Of a stretch of 64,000 nucleotides of DNA, positions 8,379-23,000 are shown in pieces. Source of the DNA: Tubulanus polymorphus. Lineage: Eukaryota > Nemertea > Palaeonemertea > Tubulaniformes > Tubulanidae. The DNA lies in the NCBI RefSeq assembly GCF_964204645.1, contig NC_134025.1:3787001-3851000 (forward strand), read 5' to 3'. How positions within the stretch are numbered: position 1 is the stretch's first letter; every line of letters starts with the position of its first letter. The translations under genes were made by a program, and so were the position numbers. Under the pieces are notes generated by a model that did no database searches, was not told where the DNA came from, and saw nothing but the letters and a program-made list of their open reading frames with translations.

Positions 8379-9944
8379 GATTCCGCTCGCAAGATTTCAT
8401 AATTGGCCTTCAGGGGAAGGGATCCACAGGGATGCATCCTAAACCACCAGAGAATTGGCGTACTAACTCATAGTAAGGCGATGCTGCTGCGGGAAACCTC
8501 ATCCTTTATAATTTACTAGACTTACCATATTACTATTATTGGTTATAATGCTTTAAATATAATATTCTTCGTTCTTCGTTCAGTCGATCGTTTCTTGCTA
8601 ACGTCATCTTCGATGTATATAGAGAAACTATCATTTCACCAGTTTTCAGAAATCATCGTCGATATCGAATCAAAACAAAATGGATCATGTAGATGTACTT
8701 AACCACATGATAACTTGAGTTGTTTAAAATGTTCACTGTAGTCACTATTGGATTACCACAGGATCGAAAGATAAATTTTTGAACGCGAGAACGTTATCCA
8801 TTCTCTACACTATACATTATCTACACGGACATCCAATTAAACTAAGTATTTTCAAATGAAAGCGTAGCGCTGTGCATTCGTCGATTTGTTAACATTACTA
8901 GCGTGAAAACGGCCACGGTCATTCAATTACGCGAAATAGCTTAAAAGCGTAATTTACAAAAATCGCAGGAAACGGTTGCGCAGTTAAGAAAATGACTTCG
9001 GCTTAATCTGACAGATATAGATTAATTTTTAATGAGTAATTAATGCGTTCGTACGTGCTCACGTTCTACGTCTGGTCATCAATTTGGAGAGTGATAGAAA
9101 CTCAGTTACAGTTGAAAACTATCAACAACTGCTGGCGATGATAACTCGTATCGTTCTTAGTCACATTCGTATAAACGTATCGAACCGCTATGAAAAATAT
9201 CACCATCCCAAATTGATCGATCGCTCTTGTAAAAACGTGCTACGTAAATATTCTGTTTTATTTTCCTTTTGGATATTATAACTTACTGTTTCTTTAGGAA
9301 ATGATTTCACACAGAAGTAGCAAGATCCTTTTGTAAATTTTGATTACAAATTTTTCATTGTCTCTCATATTTTGTATTGATCTACACTGAAGGGTAAGTC
9401 CTTTGCTTGTAGCGATAAACTAATAAGAAATCTTTTTTGTGAGATGGAATCGAAGACATTTCTTATTTCAGAATAGCTCATAACAAAAATTCTATTTACA
9501 TCTTTATATCGTCTGTAATGATGTTTGTTTTTGACCGTTTATTTACATGTTTTCAATTATTTTGATTATCAATTAGGTTTTCCCGGTATTTTTAAACTCT
9601 GTTTCTAACATCGAGTGCGTGAAAATGATCGAATAAAAACTGTAGTCATATTTTGGCAGGTGATAGCTAGCCGTCACGTGATTGAGATGGATCGTTACCG
9701 GTTAATGACCGGGACAGACTGACAATCGATCTTACCAAGAAAACAGTAAGAAACCATCAATCATTTCGCGACCTGTCATCGATCATTCACAAATTATATG
9801 GTTTAATTTAGCAGAGTGCGTCGGTAGTTGTCAGCGCAGGTTTTTTGACGTGTCTTAAATGAGACGTGGTTTCCATTGTAACCGTGATGGTCTTTTTCAC
9901 TTCCTTTTCATATCGCAGCACGCGAATGAAATTTATACGTCACT

Positions 9945-12900
9945 TCAATTACGACATTTAAAAATAAGCGAACGTGGCTGACTCGTGTGCGTGGTGAACA
10001 CGGAACCCTGTATCATTTTGTTTGAACTGTCAGATAGTTTGATAAATTGACTCGGAATGTGTCCGTAATTGCGTAAAATGCACGATAGATTATAACCTTT
10101 AGCATTACAATGCCAAATTTGGGCATTCATGAGAAATTCAGAAAAGATCGAAGTCGCGCTGCGCACCCGACCTTGGGTCAGCCTACGCCTGCACTTACGT
10201 GCGATTACTTCCCTTTCTGTTCGCAAATGGACAATAGCTGTCCACATAGAATAGACCAACCTTTCCAATCATACATCTTTTATCGCGGCCTTCTCGGATT
10301 TTGGGGGACCATTCTATGGATCATCGGGTGGCAATGGTGGGCACGTCCGCGATGGCACTTAGTGTGTTTGGTTGGGAACGATACTTAATGGATTAATCAA
10401 AGATGGGTTAACAAGCCATATCGTCGATTAGCAGTACGGTCACAGGTCTACGGGGATTCATTGGTATTCAAGCATGATCGCGACCATGACTGAAGCTGAT
10501 GAGCAGCCAGAAAGGAAAGACAAGAGACACCCAGGGGACCACACAACCGTCTCGGTTTTGACATCCGCATGCACTAAAACATCAAACATTTCAATAATTC
10601 TCATCCGATAACGACAGGCCGATGAGCAAATGAAGATATCAGTGGGGTATACCCGTCTATCGGCACATTGTCGTGGTTTCACGCACTGGTTGAGCTCGTT
10701 CAACACTCCTGTGTGTAAAAACAAAATGAAGGAAATATACCGAATCCATTCACCAAGAAATTTATTCAAAACAATGATCACAATTTTGTATTAAACGACA
10801 GCCTTCGTTCGAAACGTAGATCTTGAGACGACATTGGTTTTAGAAAAATCCCTGAAAATAAGAAACGTCGTTTTCAAACCATTTCACCAATGCCAAAAAG
10901 ACATCAATCTAGATTTATAGTTTTTGGAGGTCTATTTCGTTTATTTTTGTATTTTGCATATGTGGGTATTAGTATTTGGTCGAAATAAATCTTGTTTCGA
11001 AACAACGTCACCAATTCGAATCCATCTGTTATTCTAACAGACTGTAACAGTTCATTAACGGCTTTAACCCGGGTTTATCTCGGCTAAAACGTAATGGATC
11101 TTGCAGCGAGCAAATGGCATTCATTCATTAGTGGGTCGTTTGGGAATGGACCAGCAATCTGAACATTACGTGACATCTTGCTCTGGCCTAATGAACCGAG
11201 TCACACATCCGAATACGCGTGCGATGCGTGAAGCTCCTGGTCCCCGCTTTATGGAGATAATGGACAGGTTAATTGTTCAAAATGCCGTACGAATCTTTCC
11301 CTCGGATAGCACCTGCTGTCGTAGGAAAGTTCGACAAGTTTCCAGCGCAACGTACACCACGCGGACGACTGGAAGTCTTAGCTGAAAACAACGCACGTCT
11401 AGCAAACAGAAACATAAGTATATCTGTGTGATAAGTTACATTTGCGCTACCTTCCGTTAAACAAGGACAACTTACGTGAGAAGATTATTTGTAGAATGCA
11501 AGAACTTACAACAAAATCTTTCTCCGGACATTAACAATTACGTTTGCGGAAAACTTCATGAAAAGGGAGTTTTTTTAGTTCATGAGGAAAACTTAAGTTT
11601 CAGAATGACCACCCTACATGGGGATTAATTGGTTTTCCTTGATTATATCATAGAAATGGTTGGAGTGTAAATAGATTCCTTATTCCTAATCTTACTATGA
11701 ATTTTCTAAGACCAAACGCGGGCACATTTGGACCAGATGTGATACAGCATAGTTTGCGAGGCAGATTGCACGGTATGGTGACCATTACGCGACAAACTTG
11801 TTTAGGATTTATGGCTATTTCACAATGAGTAGGGTATTATTACACGCGCGGGAACGCCAGCTAATAAACGGTGTGTTCACCGTCTGATTGTCTTTACCGG
11901 CTTCAAATACAATTATAGCCAGCCGTTATTGGTAGGTTCGCACTTGCTATAAAAACACCGTAACACGAATGGCACATCAGAATGAGGAAAATCTATCCCG
12001 ACTGTCGAGCCGTCGGAATCGAGTTAATAAATGAATTCTGTGGTCGTTTGTAACAGTCATTCTGATGCGTCAGTCATACGCTTGCGACGCTATCAAGAAA
12101 ACTTTTAGTTATCCCTTTTATAGCTAATAAAATATTCTTTTTTTTTAAATTTCATTTGCTTTAAAACAACGTAAACGAATAAATCTCAGTGATATCGCAG
12201 ACGGCAGCATAATTCACACCATTTTGATGGTATTTTTATCGAGATTGTAGAATGGTCAGATGAATGGACTACATACCTGATATACGAGTGGTCATCTCAA
12301 TGAAGCCGATCATCCGTAGTAATCCACAGTATATAGTCGCAGAAATTACCTCAATCTGCTTGATGATTGTGTCTTAGTCACCTCCGTTTGTTGGTGACTA
12401 CTCCGTGGTCGGACGTTATTGGTCTGGAAAGATATGATAAATCACACGGATAAGACGCACGCGCTTCATTCGGAGCATGAAACTTAAAGATGGACGACCG
12501 ATGACCCGTAACATGATACAAATCTTTCCAGAACATTACTGGACATTTTATGGCACATTTCCCGGTTTAAACCATCGAAGAACAGTCCCTTGTGTGATAT
12601 TTTAGGGGAGTACTTTAAAACTTATAAACCGGGACTGGTGATAGATTTTTAAATGATCTGATTTCCATCTGATGTTGATGTTTGGTTAATCGAATTATGG
12701 AGGAAGTTTATGTAATTTGATTATGACAGCGGTAACGGTTCTGAGTATTGGATATTTGCTGTAATCGAAGAGTTTAATTTCATTTGACTAATTTGAGTTA
12801 GATTTTACAGAGCAATTCCAAATTAATCGTGACCGGTGACATCGTAGTGAAAGAAATTATATTACGCCTATTCGTGCATTGAAGCCACGTCTGTCGCTAA

Positions 12901-13560
12901 GTAGTCAGTTTTATTAGTGTTATTGATGGCCGCGTTATGGCGCTAGTGGGTATACGTAGCAGCGGCTTTATATTTGGAAAAGTCAAAAAAATTTCAAGTC
13001 ATATTTGCTCTTTAAAATAATGTATGAAACGCTAGAGTCGTGAAGTGAGTTGATCACTGAGACGTTTTCAATGCGGTTTTAAATAGAAGTCATCGCAGTA
13101 GCGCCTGGCAGTCGAACCCCCAATCCATCAACATAGTGACATTAAATATAGATAATCCCATGACACAATGAATATCCCGGGGTTTTTGGAAAGCTACTTT
13201 CCCTACCTGATCCCACGAAAGCGGAACAACCAAATGACTCTAGCGACGCAGCGACTGCTTTTGTGTAGTGCGTTTAAGCCAGCCATCCATCACGGCAAAG
13301 ACAAGCAAATGCGCTTTGCACGGATTACATACAATGACCATAAGGATGGTTTAACGTTAAAAAGATTCCCGACCCCTTTCACGTTCATTGAAGAAACAAT
13401 TAAAGCCGAATACATTAAAGCACATGCCTCGATGTTACGAACGTTGAGTCGGGTAAACATTTTCTGTTATTGAGTTGGTTACCTTAAAAAACCGTCGTAG
13501 CTAATGAAAGTGCGGAACCATAAATATAGAGTCCCACACTAATATAACGAATTATGAAGT
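9945..13560. other. Gene-free region
   Basis: No gene is recognised. Overlapping open frames on both strands at 9945-10388, and frames at 10458-10781, 11101-11385 and 13168-13473, are the lengths expected by chance and show no family motif. The word GAAACGTCG occurs at 10862-10870, preceded by ATCCCTGAAAATAA, which resembles the unit at 13.6 kb. Sequence is mostly unique with scattered CpG. Confidence 0.5.
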
Positions 13561-13563
13561 CCA

Positions 13564-13880
13564 AAACGTTTCCTTAAAGCTAATTGTTTATTGATTCGAC
13601 GTTTCGACCATAACCTAATAGTGATCTTCAGGGATACTGAGTTAACAAAAATATGAGATATTTATATTTGCCAAGAACAAAGAGACAAATGAAGTAACTA
13701 AGAGTGAAGCAAACTAGGGGTATTACAACATAGAACAGTTACGAATTAAACCAAAGCAAACTATAGGGGGTAACCATTTAAAACCATAGTGAATATCAGT
13801 AGAGTGAAATATAACGAAAGCAAAGGACGAAACAAATGATCAAAGGGAACCATATTTTCTATCAGATTATTCTTTTAGAA
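13564..13880 (-). mobile_element. Possible decayed retroelement fragment
   Basis: Read on the minus strand, a pyrimidine-rich tract of about 230 nt (many TTTG/CTTTG runs) leads into CCCTGAAGATCAC, then GGTCGAAACGTCG at 13632-13597. This CTGAAGA...GAAAC...GTC order recalls the tail or hammerhead-like signature seen in Penelope-like and other invertebrate retroelements. The stem between the two boxes is poorly paired here, so if it was a ribozyme it is decayed. No coding domain is present. The class assignment is from memory of such repeats, not from a search. Confidence 0.35.
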
Positions 13881-16800
13881 GAATGATGATTATAAGATTT
13901 GTTTATCTATATTGATCGATCAAGTAGGTGCAGATGGCTTGTGGTTGTATCGGTCAGTTTATAGCCATCACGTGCTATTGTCATCGTATGACGGGATTTT
14001 CATTAATTAGCAGTACTTGCACGGGTAGGAATTCTGAACACACTTCTGTAGAAGTATCCAGCACTTGTCTTCGCACTTCAAACAAGAACTCGATAAGCGC
14101 AGTTGATCGGTTAGTTTCACAATTAGCCACTTGGAGAAATGACTCATTAGAAGAGTTTCTACGTTTCCACTGTTTACCTGCAACGATTAACTCAATTGTG
14201 ACAGCAATAATCTAATTTCAGTATCCCACGAGTCTTTTAGGATCGGATTCTGTATGGACTTATCACGAGTATCTATATCGACTTAGGGGAAAGACGATAA
14301 CTTTCTTCGGTGCATAGTTCCACGAGCACTTTTCATAAACATATATCCATTGGTCATCTGAGAACTACTAGATTGGATCATAGGCACGTTGTTGTTTTTG
14401 CTGATAACTACTTCCAAATGGTCGAACATGTTCATTATATGTCCTGGGTATGAGATCACTTTAGAAAACACTGATAATGGGGCAGAATAGGCGCAAGATA
14501 AGCTTTAATAGACGAAAACGGGGCGGCAACCGTGATACCTTTTCTGAAAAACCTTTACAATCCTTATCTTTATTGTTCGTCAGTACGAGAAGATGTCGCA
14601 AAAGAAACTGCAGTCCCGGATGAGCTGGCACGGAGTGTCCTGCTAATCTGCTATCTATGTTTGGATCAATTCGCGACACTGCGACCATACATCACAGTTA
14701 TCTCTGACTGAATAGACGTTCGCCAAATGAATAGTTACCGACAGCTTCGCGGTCGCATTTCCCAACCTGGTATTACACAAATTTGATGCTGTATCTACTC
14801 GGGTTAAATCAAAAGACGAACAGACGTTCTCGATTTCACGCCGAAACGCCGTACATTGATCGCGTTTGATGTTTACTTAGCGGATAACAGACAGTTTGGA
14901 CAATACGCGTCTTCAGTATCCATTAAAGTATGCCATCAATCATTAGAAACTGATCGTGAGGCAAAGCGTCAGATCGTTCCTCGCCGGCTTATCTCATTTA
15001 TGCACGAACAAACGGCCATATTTTATCACCGTCATTTTGCGAGATTTCGACAGACGAACAGAGAAATGGCCATTTTATTGCCGAGATAAACCGTACAAAG
15101 CTTTTTACAAGTCTTAAATGAATTCTGGAAACTACCTTGCCTTGGATACCATTCACTGGGAGACATCTCCCAGTTGCAACGGTTAGATTTTGAGTAACGC
15201 ACGTGCTCTTTGTGTCACAGATCATTGATTCAACCAGTTACACTCGTCATCTGGTGCCATTGATATCAAATAGTCTGAACCTAACGTTTGTCATACATAG
15301 AGGCACTGCTAGGAGGTACCATTTCCTTTGGTTAACACCATGCTTTCGGATATCATTTGCTCCCCAAAACCAAAGAAATGGAGAATGCCGTACAGATAAC
15401 TTCACCAAAGTTCGTCTAATAATATTCTTGGCGCCTTTCTTTTTTTACAATCCCTAAACGGCCTTAAATAACATTGAACACGTGACGGTCGGTTAGATAT
15501 CGTGTCACTGGGGAAATATTCCGTAAATTCTAAAAAATGCGGATGAGCGGATTCATTGTATGGCACCGTTCAGAAATCATCTTTGCTAATTATCCACGGG
15601 GCACTTCGTCACCATTTTCCGGCGTGATAATATATTTGAGTTCAGGATGGTTAATCATATTTGCATAAATTCTGAATAATAAGAACGGGTTGGGGTTGAT
15701 TCAATTTTCCACAAGGTTAACCATTAAACAGCTAATCTAACGCGAATAAGTCACCGGGTTAACGATAAAACTGAATTGTTTTTAACTTAACCTTTCATTT
15801 TAATGGAAAATTTCAGATCCGTAATTGCCTCTCGCAAGAAATAGCGTAGACATTCTTTTGCCAAATCGATTAGTCGAAGTTTTGTTGTGAAAAGTTTTTC
15901 TTTGTTTCCCAACGCTTCGAGAAGGTAGAATGTGAAGGAGAATGCTTTCGAAGTCTCCACACATACCGACTTTCGCGCGGTGAAAAACCATAGCCAGCCA
16001 CTTTGACACCTAAGAATATCTTCTCAACGCGATGATTAATAATATTCTGCGTGATTTTTCTATTCCCCGGTGACGGTGGACCGACGATATTCCCCGCATC
16101 CCACGAACTTCTGTCTAAGACAAATTATACCCCTCAATGTCGACCGCTAATTCCCCACGTTGTCACCTCTGCTCCCCAAAGCTTAACTGTTCATTCCGTA
16201 AATGTATGCAGATTATTTGAGTTTATAATATTCCGTGACAATCCCGGGTGCGAAGCGGCATAGGTGAAAACTCAGAACGTGACGGGGAGAAAGAAAGTTG
16301 AGTCTCGCCGGTGTTTGGAGAACGTATTAGGGATTAGAGTTCGTCACTGAGGGGCTTGAGCACCTTCCGACTTGGCATGACGACTTCGCCGCATCTGAAT
16401 TTGCAAATGTGAGGGCTGATTTAAAAAGTTTATAAATCTTCCACACGTTTTGGCTCATATAACATAACGTTCATGACATTATTTCAATTTGGAAAAAGGA
16501 AAGATGTGTTCAAAAATAGGAGATAATTAATGGAAATGCATGCAGCCAATGTAAGAAGGTACATTTACAAAATGTATGTTAATTGTTTTTATTCGATGCG
16601 AAGAAAATGTGGTCACGAATAAAATCGACCAGGAGAACCTAGTTGACCGGTAAAATAGAAGATCATCGGACTCTCGTCCTTCAATTTCCGCCATCTCACA
16701 CAACGACCAGTTTATCATAAAGAGACATTTTTGCTAAATCCCCGGAAAAACGATAAGTGTCTTGGTCATTATATGAAGCGATCGGTGTCGTATAGCTGGC

Positions 16801-18000
16801 CAGATTACAACAGATGCAAGCAACCGAACAGAAACAGCTCATATTCACTGATGAACCGCCCCTTCGCGGGTATCAATCGCCATTTCTTTTAACCCGCATT
16901 AACGACTCCGTATCAATTCCACTCGTTCGCAGAAAGACATATTTCCGAGTGAGCGAACTTCAATACATCAGACCTGCCCACCGGCGTATGTTCAATTTTA
17001 CGGTGCGCTTGATCAATATTATTTTGATTTTCTAAATTAATTCGACGGCGTTTGGTTTTGTTTTTCGTTTTTGTTCGTGCGGGTCTCCGGGGACTCGAAA
17101 ATCAACTCTTCGCACAAGGATGTTCATCGAAGCGAAAATCGGAGCAATAAGAAACGACCGTCGAAACTTCGTGTTAATAGGCCTCTCAATCAATTATATT
17201 AGTAGCCGATATTTATTACTGTCGCAAATTGATCAGTGAAGCTGTGACGAGGGTGTCAAGATTGGGACTAATGACCATACCGGGGCAAACCAACGCTTAG
17301 AAACTATTCAATTGAAATAATAAACACGCATCAGTTAATCCGCAATCGTTTCTAGGCACCCTTCTGCTCCTCATGCTGATATTGATGCGAAACTTTATTT
17401 CTTTACTTTCTTTTCAAGATTATCTTGCGCAAATTGATCACAAGGGATTAATTCGCATTCAAGAAAATCTAGAGCGTCTAAAAATGTTTCATTTTTTATT
17501 TACAACTACCGACAATAAAGCAATCAAAAATTTAGATATGACATTTTCCATTTTCATTTTCTGCATGACTGATTTCATTATACATACAGTCACCACGACT
17601 GAAATCCGGTGTTTTATCGGAGTTCCTATCGGATTTTGGAACAGACTTTAGAGAGATTGTGTTTAATATTCCAGTAACGTGCGAAGGAACTGAAGAGACT
17701 AACGTTAGCCTGCTAAGAGGTTATAAATTCCTTCGTATTCGATCGATAACACGGCGCTAATAGTTGGGATTATGCCGGTGACGCAGCGAACATTCAAACG
17801 GCGCGCGCGGTAATGGCGAGAATAAATGGCAGTTAACTCTTGGATAAACGAGCCGAGAGATAAATGAATCCCGACTGGTCAGATAGCACTTTTGTTATAA
17901 TGACTTGGAAGATTTTCCGCGGCGATGACCGACGGCGATCCTGAGAAATTAGCAGAGTTATCAGCTTAGTATATACGCATCATTAGCAGACGTAACGACA
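13881..18000. other. Gene-free region
   Basis: No gene is recognised. Open frames at 13928-14215, 14283-14688, 14856-15225, 15203-15457, 15800-16009, 16051-16263, 16527-16718, 16814-17035 and 17373-17651 carry no domain I know. An octamer ATTTGCAT is at 15659-15666. The interval 17740-17840 is CpG-rich (GGCGCGCGCGG) and contains AATAAATGGCAG, which recurs at about 45.8 kb. Confidence 0.5.
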
Positions 18001-21000
18001 ATGCACTTCCGGTTGAGATACACCGAGTCGCTGAATACCTTATCATTTCTGGAGACAATTTCCAGCGTAAAAAAGTGACACGTGTCGTTTGTTTAAGAGA
18101 GTATATACTATAAAATGACATCTTTATCGTATTGCTGCATTTAGTTACTGTTGCTGTATATGTTACTATATAGATGTATATTTCTCGGAATTTCTACTGC
18201 GTCACCAAATCAAGATTCCGTATTAAATGAATTTGCAACAAAAAGATGACAAGTTAACTCAACGAAAGAAATACATTCTCAAGCACTTTATATTCTGTGC
18301 GATAAGAAACCTCGTATCAGTACTTGATTCTATATAAATTACGATTAGAGATTTATAAGAATCAACAAGAGGAATATATGTATCACTTTCAATACAGCTA
18401 GCTCGCGGGTAGTAGTGACTCGCATACTAAAATACGCTGTTCCTTTCCATCAAAGCTCGTATCGACAAAACGCGTTGCGGGGAAAAATTTCAAAAATTCG
18501 TTTTTGTGTCAAGAAGACAAATGGCATTGGATAAAATATTTATGGCGTTTACAGCCCCGGGGGTTAGACCTGTAAACCGGAACGATCACGCCGACATTCG
18601 ATGCTTAACTCGAGTCTTCGGTTTCTTGTGACTTTGATAGTTTGAAACATGATCTGCCTTTCTTTTAGTGAATAATCACCGGAGTTTGAGCTTTGATCGT
18701 CCAGCCGACAATTCCATCAGGAAATGAGAGCGAATCGTCTGGGCGCTTCCAATCAATCGGAAACCCGAACCGTCCTGAACACAAGGCAACGACTTAGCTT
18801 TCATGTCGGCGTCGGGCCTTTTCAGGAATACCGTCAAACGCAGCTTGTTGATGTACAGAGAAATGATAATTGGTATTTTAATGTCGGCGCGAATGCTTTC
18901 CGCGGATAAAAGGCCGGGTTATTAGATGCCTGTGAAGGTACGGAAATGGTCTACGTAAAGCCGCACATTCGCATTAACGTTGCCGTTCTTGCAGTTGTTC
19001 GGGACGTGACGAAAATTTATATTGTTTCATCAAGAAAATTACTCTTCCCCCACGTTTTTATCGGATGTTTCTTGACAATTTCATCTCGTTGTTTATACGG
19101 CCCCTGTATTTGTACGGACGAGATTCGACCGCCATTCGATGACGTCACACGGTCCCGGGTGGACCAGTCGAAAGCGACGACATCGAATTGATCAATCGAT
19201 TTGTACTCGACGATACAAACGGTACTGCCGAGCAGCGTCCCGCGTGGCGTATCTTGTTAAACTTTATCAAATTATTCGACAAGGGGTTAGGTTAATTTCT
19301 CTCGGATTTGGTATCTCACGTCCAATCATTACCGTCATTTCATTCCTGTCAGTCGAACATGGAGGCAGGTGTCGTAACCATGGATACTGCCGCCAATTTA
19401 TCTCTTCTCCCTCGGGCTTGATTGATTGCAATCAACCCATACTCAGTCGAGGCCCACATAGGTTAGAAATCTATCACAGACGCCCGCCGGAAGGGTGGCC
19501 TTTACTTTTGACTCTGACCTTTGTTTCATTTGATTTTTCAGGCCCGCAGTAAATTACCTAAAATCAAATCTTCGCCGGATGAAAAAATATTGACTCATCG
19601 TTCAATTCGATAGAAATATCGATTTCATTTTAATTTTCTGATAAGAAGTGAATTTTTTCAATCGCCACAAAAAAAAATTGGATTCAATGAAATTAAAACG
19701 AAAAAAAACAAATTTCGTATTTTTTAAAATCGTGCATAGAATTTAAAGACCTCCAAAGTATTTTCTAATTGTTTTATTTTCCCAAATGATAGAATAGCTA
19801 TCGAAGAGCATTACGGTCAACACAAAACATTCGGAAAAGAATACCACGAATCCAAATGAAAGAAAATTCAAAGTATTGTGTCTAAATTTTCAAAAATAAA
19901 GATTTCATGATTTATATGATTAACTCTGATCAACTAATTACCGTACATTGAATTTGGAGTTGTGTCTATCTGCAAGTTTTAATCATTCAGATCGAAACGA
20001 TAAAAATTTTCTTTTGAAAGATATTTCAACAAAGAATTGTTTGAATATTATCGCGTTCTACAATATTCTGATAAATTCACGACCGAAAATTCACAAGATT
20101 CCACTTTCCTTTTCCTACCTCAATATCTACATGTATTCACTGAGCATGCGTATAGCGGCAAGTTTTGGTATAGCTTCCTTTCAAGTGGAACCACGCGAAC
20201 ATTTTTATCCTTTGTGTACAACAGCTCGTATGCACTTCAAATTATCCAAACGACGACCAATTTATCAAATTCAGCTCATTTCAACGATCCGTGATTTCAA
20301 ATTATTGTTTTACTATTTTTCGTTTCATGTGATCAAACCGACTCTGAGGCACGCGCGCAGCAAGCTGGCTGTAATTGCGCCGACATAAAACAAAAATCCA
20401 AATTACAGTCCAATTTGTGTATCCTTCGGTCCTTTTCCATTCGGGTGAAATCATCCTGATGAAAGATTTACTATTTCATCTTCAGAACATATTCGCCCGG
20501 TGAAAATTGCGCGGATAAAAGCCACAATTTCATCCATTTTTCTATTTATCTTTAATCCGTTTAGTCATCATCTGGACCCGAAATGGGCTTCGCAATCCTC
20601 GGGCCTTTTCTTTTAGAGTTGCCTTTACTTGCCTGCAACTCGCAAACAGGCGTGTGTTCACTATACGAGCACCCGACGGAGAAGCAAATGAAAGTCGCGT
20701 CGGGCCTGCATTTATAACAAGGAAAATCCCCATCTGCAATGCATAGAGTCTTTATTAGTACCACAAACAGCAAAAATTGTCATCAGCTGCATTTCAAATT
20801 TCTCATAAGTGGCTATTAATGTTCTAATACCCCATAGCTGCTGTTTATGAAATGAACGCCACGGCTTACAAAGTAGGTTTAGCGGCGCCGAATGAGGCTA
20901 TCTGTAAGCATGCACACATGCAGATTTGCTTAATCAATGATATTTTCTGAACTTAAGTGACTACAAAATGCAAAACACCCTCGGAAAGGCATATTTTGGT

Positions 21001-23000
21001 TTTCGTTTCCAGGCAATAAAGACACGCTAAACAGCGCTCTCATGAATAATATTAATAGTTATAAATATTTAGAAGGTAAACTAGGGAGCTCGGATTGCAT
21101 TCCAGATCAGGCAAACATCATCATCACTCAATTCGATTTATCTTCTACAGCCACCTATTCTCTCTTGTTTTTGGATTAATCTGTACGGTGGATAAAAATT
21201 ATGAATAAAAAAATTTTTTTTTAAAGGATTACCTTGTTTAAAGAATAGAATAAGATAAAATAGAATTAAATCCAATTATATTTTTGATTCGTAATTTCTA
21301 TTTAGATCCAAACAAAATGGCCGTCAAACAACGTGTTTATGTTGCTTTCCTAAAGCCGTAGATTTTGTATCAATTTTCAGGGGATTTTTTGCCTTGAGGC
21401 CGCAGTTCGTATTTTACAGTGCTGTTATACTGTATGAGCAGTCACTCGTCTCTAGCACTGCACTGCGAAGAAGGCAAATGAAAGTGATAAACGGAAATTG
21501 ACATAACAAGAGGTTGCAATTTCGTGCGAATTGATACGATCAGTATTTCAAATCAGTTCCTTCAGACGTTTGGTTAGCGGTCTGTCAGCCCTTGTCTCAC
21601 AGGTCCAATTACATGCTTACACAAGAGCCATGTTTAATAAGAAGAACTTGCTGGCTGCTTTCTCAACGGTCACTGAGACACTTATTTCATCCTGAATACA
21701 TACTACTATATATAAACTGGTGATTGTTGATTAAACAGTAGAATATTTAAAAAGATAAATAAAATCAATTTCAATAGTAGAAAATTCAGTACGCTCAGAC
21801 GTGGATAAAAGATAATAAGATTCAAAACTAACTATATACAAATTTTATTAAGAGATTAGAAACGTAATTTATTTCAAGAATTGAAATCAAAAATTAAAAG
21901 GCACGACGTTTTGAACTATCTGTAAAAACCATCGCTAGGTTTGAGTCCGAAACGTCGTGTTTTCTGATTTTTAATTTTGATACTTGGAAAATAAATTTCG
22001 TTTTCAATCTTCTAAATTTGTATACAATCGGTTTTAATCTTTTCACTTTCAATAGATCAGTCCAATTCAAAATCAATTCAACTTAGCTTTTTTATTAAGA
22101 TATTTTCGAAAAATTCCGAGCTCCTATCTAGAAATAATGTAGCAAACCAATTTCGCCACCGAATGTTCGGCGTTATGTGTACATAAAGAACATCGACCAT
22201 CCGCGAATAATCAGTAAAAAGACACCAGGCTTTTATGTGCTCACGTGCGATAATAATTTTCTGCAATTAATCTTCCCGCGTTTCAATTAACCCCACGATT
22301 ATCAGTCACCATCCGGGCCTTAACATTTCAACGTCGACTATTCTTCCGGATCGGTTCGAGAATGTTTTCACCGAAAACAGCTCATTCAATCGGTGACCAC
22401 GTTCCCACATCGCTTCGGACACCGTAGATAGAAACCTTTAGAATCTGGAACAAATATCGACCGCTGTCGTGAAACAATGCGCGCGTTCAATCTAAACAAC
22501 GGCGTAAAAGTGACTGGAAATTAATTTCTAGATCTCCGGGGTGGAGGTGACAGTCCGACCACATGGATTAACAGAATTATATTTCGACTTCTATCTTTCA
22601 TAGCGCATGTATACAGTAAACTTCTTCAGAAAACAAAGCGCCAAATGTCAGACGTAAACCCGTGCGCTATCGGGATATAATGTCTCCCAACTGCACGTGG
22701 CAGGCGTACACGTTTCAAAGTTATTGCGACAGCAGCTAAGCCGCCATATTCCGACAACGATTAATCAGATTATACCGTTACTTCGCGCGCAAATGAATAG
22801 AGTCAAAAAACATAATAGTCACTTCTACGAACAAAAGCCCTGAAATCTAATAAAGCAGTTTTGAAATAGCAACGTCCCGTCGTTATACGACCGATGAAAT
22901 AACGCAGCAGCGAAATATTCAAGATTGCTTGTTTTAATTAAAAAGGGCGTCGTTTCTCTTGACAGGGTTTAAGTTACCGCGATGATGCGTTAGACAACGC
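18001..23000. other. Gene-free region
   Basis: No gene is recognised. Two overlapping plus-strand frames at 18946-19552 (the longer is 137 codons) and a pair at 19948-20388 (146 codons) have no recognisable domain and are in CpG-containing or AT-rich sequence respectively. An inverted repeat is at 21902-21959. Low-complexity A/T runs occur near 19.7 kb and 21.2 kb. Confidence 0.5.
21902..21959. repeat. 10-bp inverted repeat containing GAAACGTCG
   Basis: CACGACGTTT (21902-21911) and AAACGTCGTG (21950-21959) are exact reverse complements with a 38-nt spacer. The right arm is preceded by GAGTCCG, giving GAGTCCGAAACGTCG, a word reminiscent of the 13.6-kb element. It may be a remnant of the same repeat family or a foldback. 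Confidence 0.5.

Larger units (their letters stand above)
6859..9944. other. Start of gene desert; probable dispanin 2 upstream region
   Basis: No gene is recognised. The first few hundred bases above 6859 should include the dispanin 2 promoter. Features seen are a perfect hairpin ATTACCC-TGAGC-GGGTAAT at 7992-8010 and a G/T-rich triplicated decamer at 8349-8378. An E-box CACGTG lies near 9676, in a stretch with ACCGG repeated. Open frames at 6905-7219, 7284-7484, 8067-8292 and 9084-9281 have no domain, and several lack an ATG. Confidence 0.5.

Noticed and set aside
18946-20388. Open frames of 137 and 146 codons
   Set aside because: No domain, composition like random translation, overlapping frames in the same strand. 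By a rough estimate several frames of more than 110 codons are expected by chance in 64 kb.
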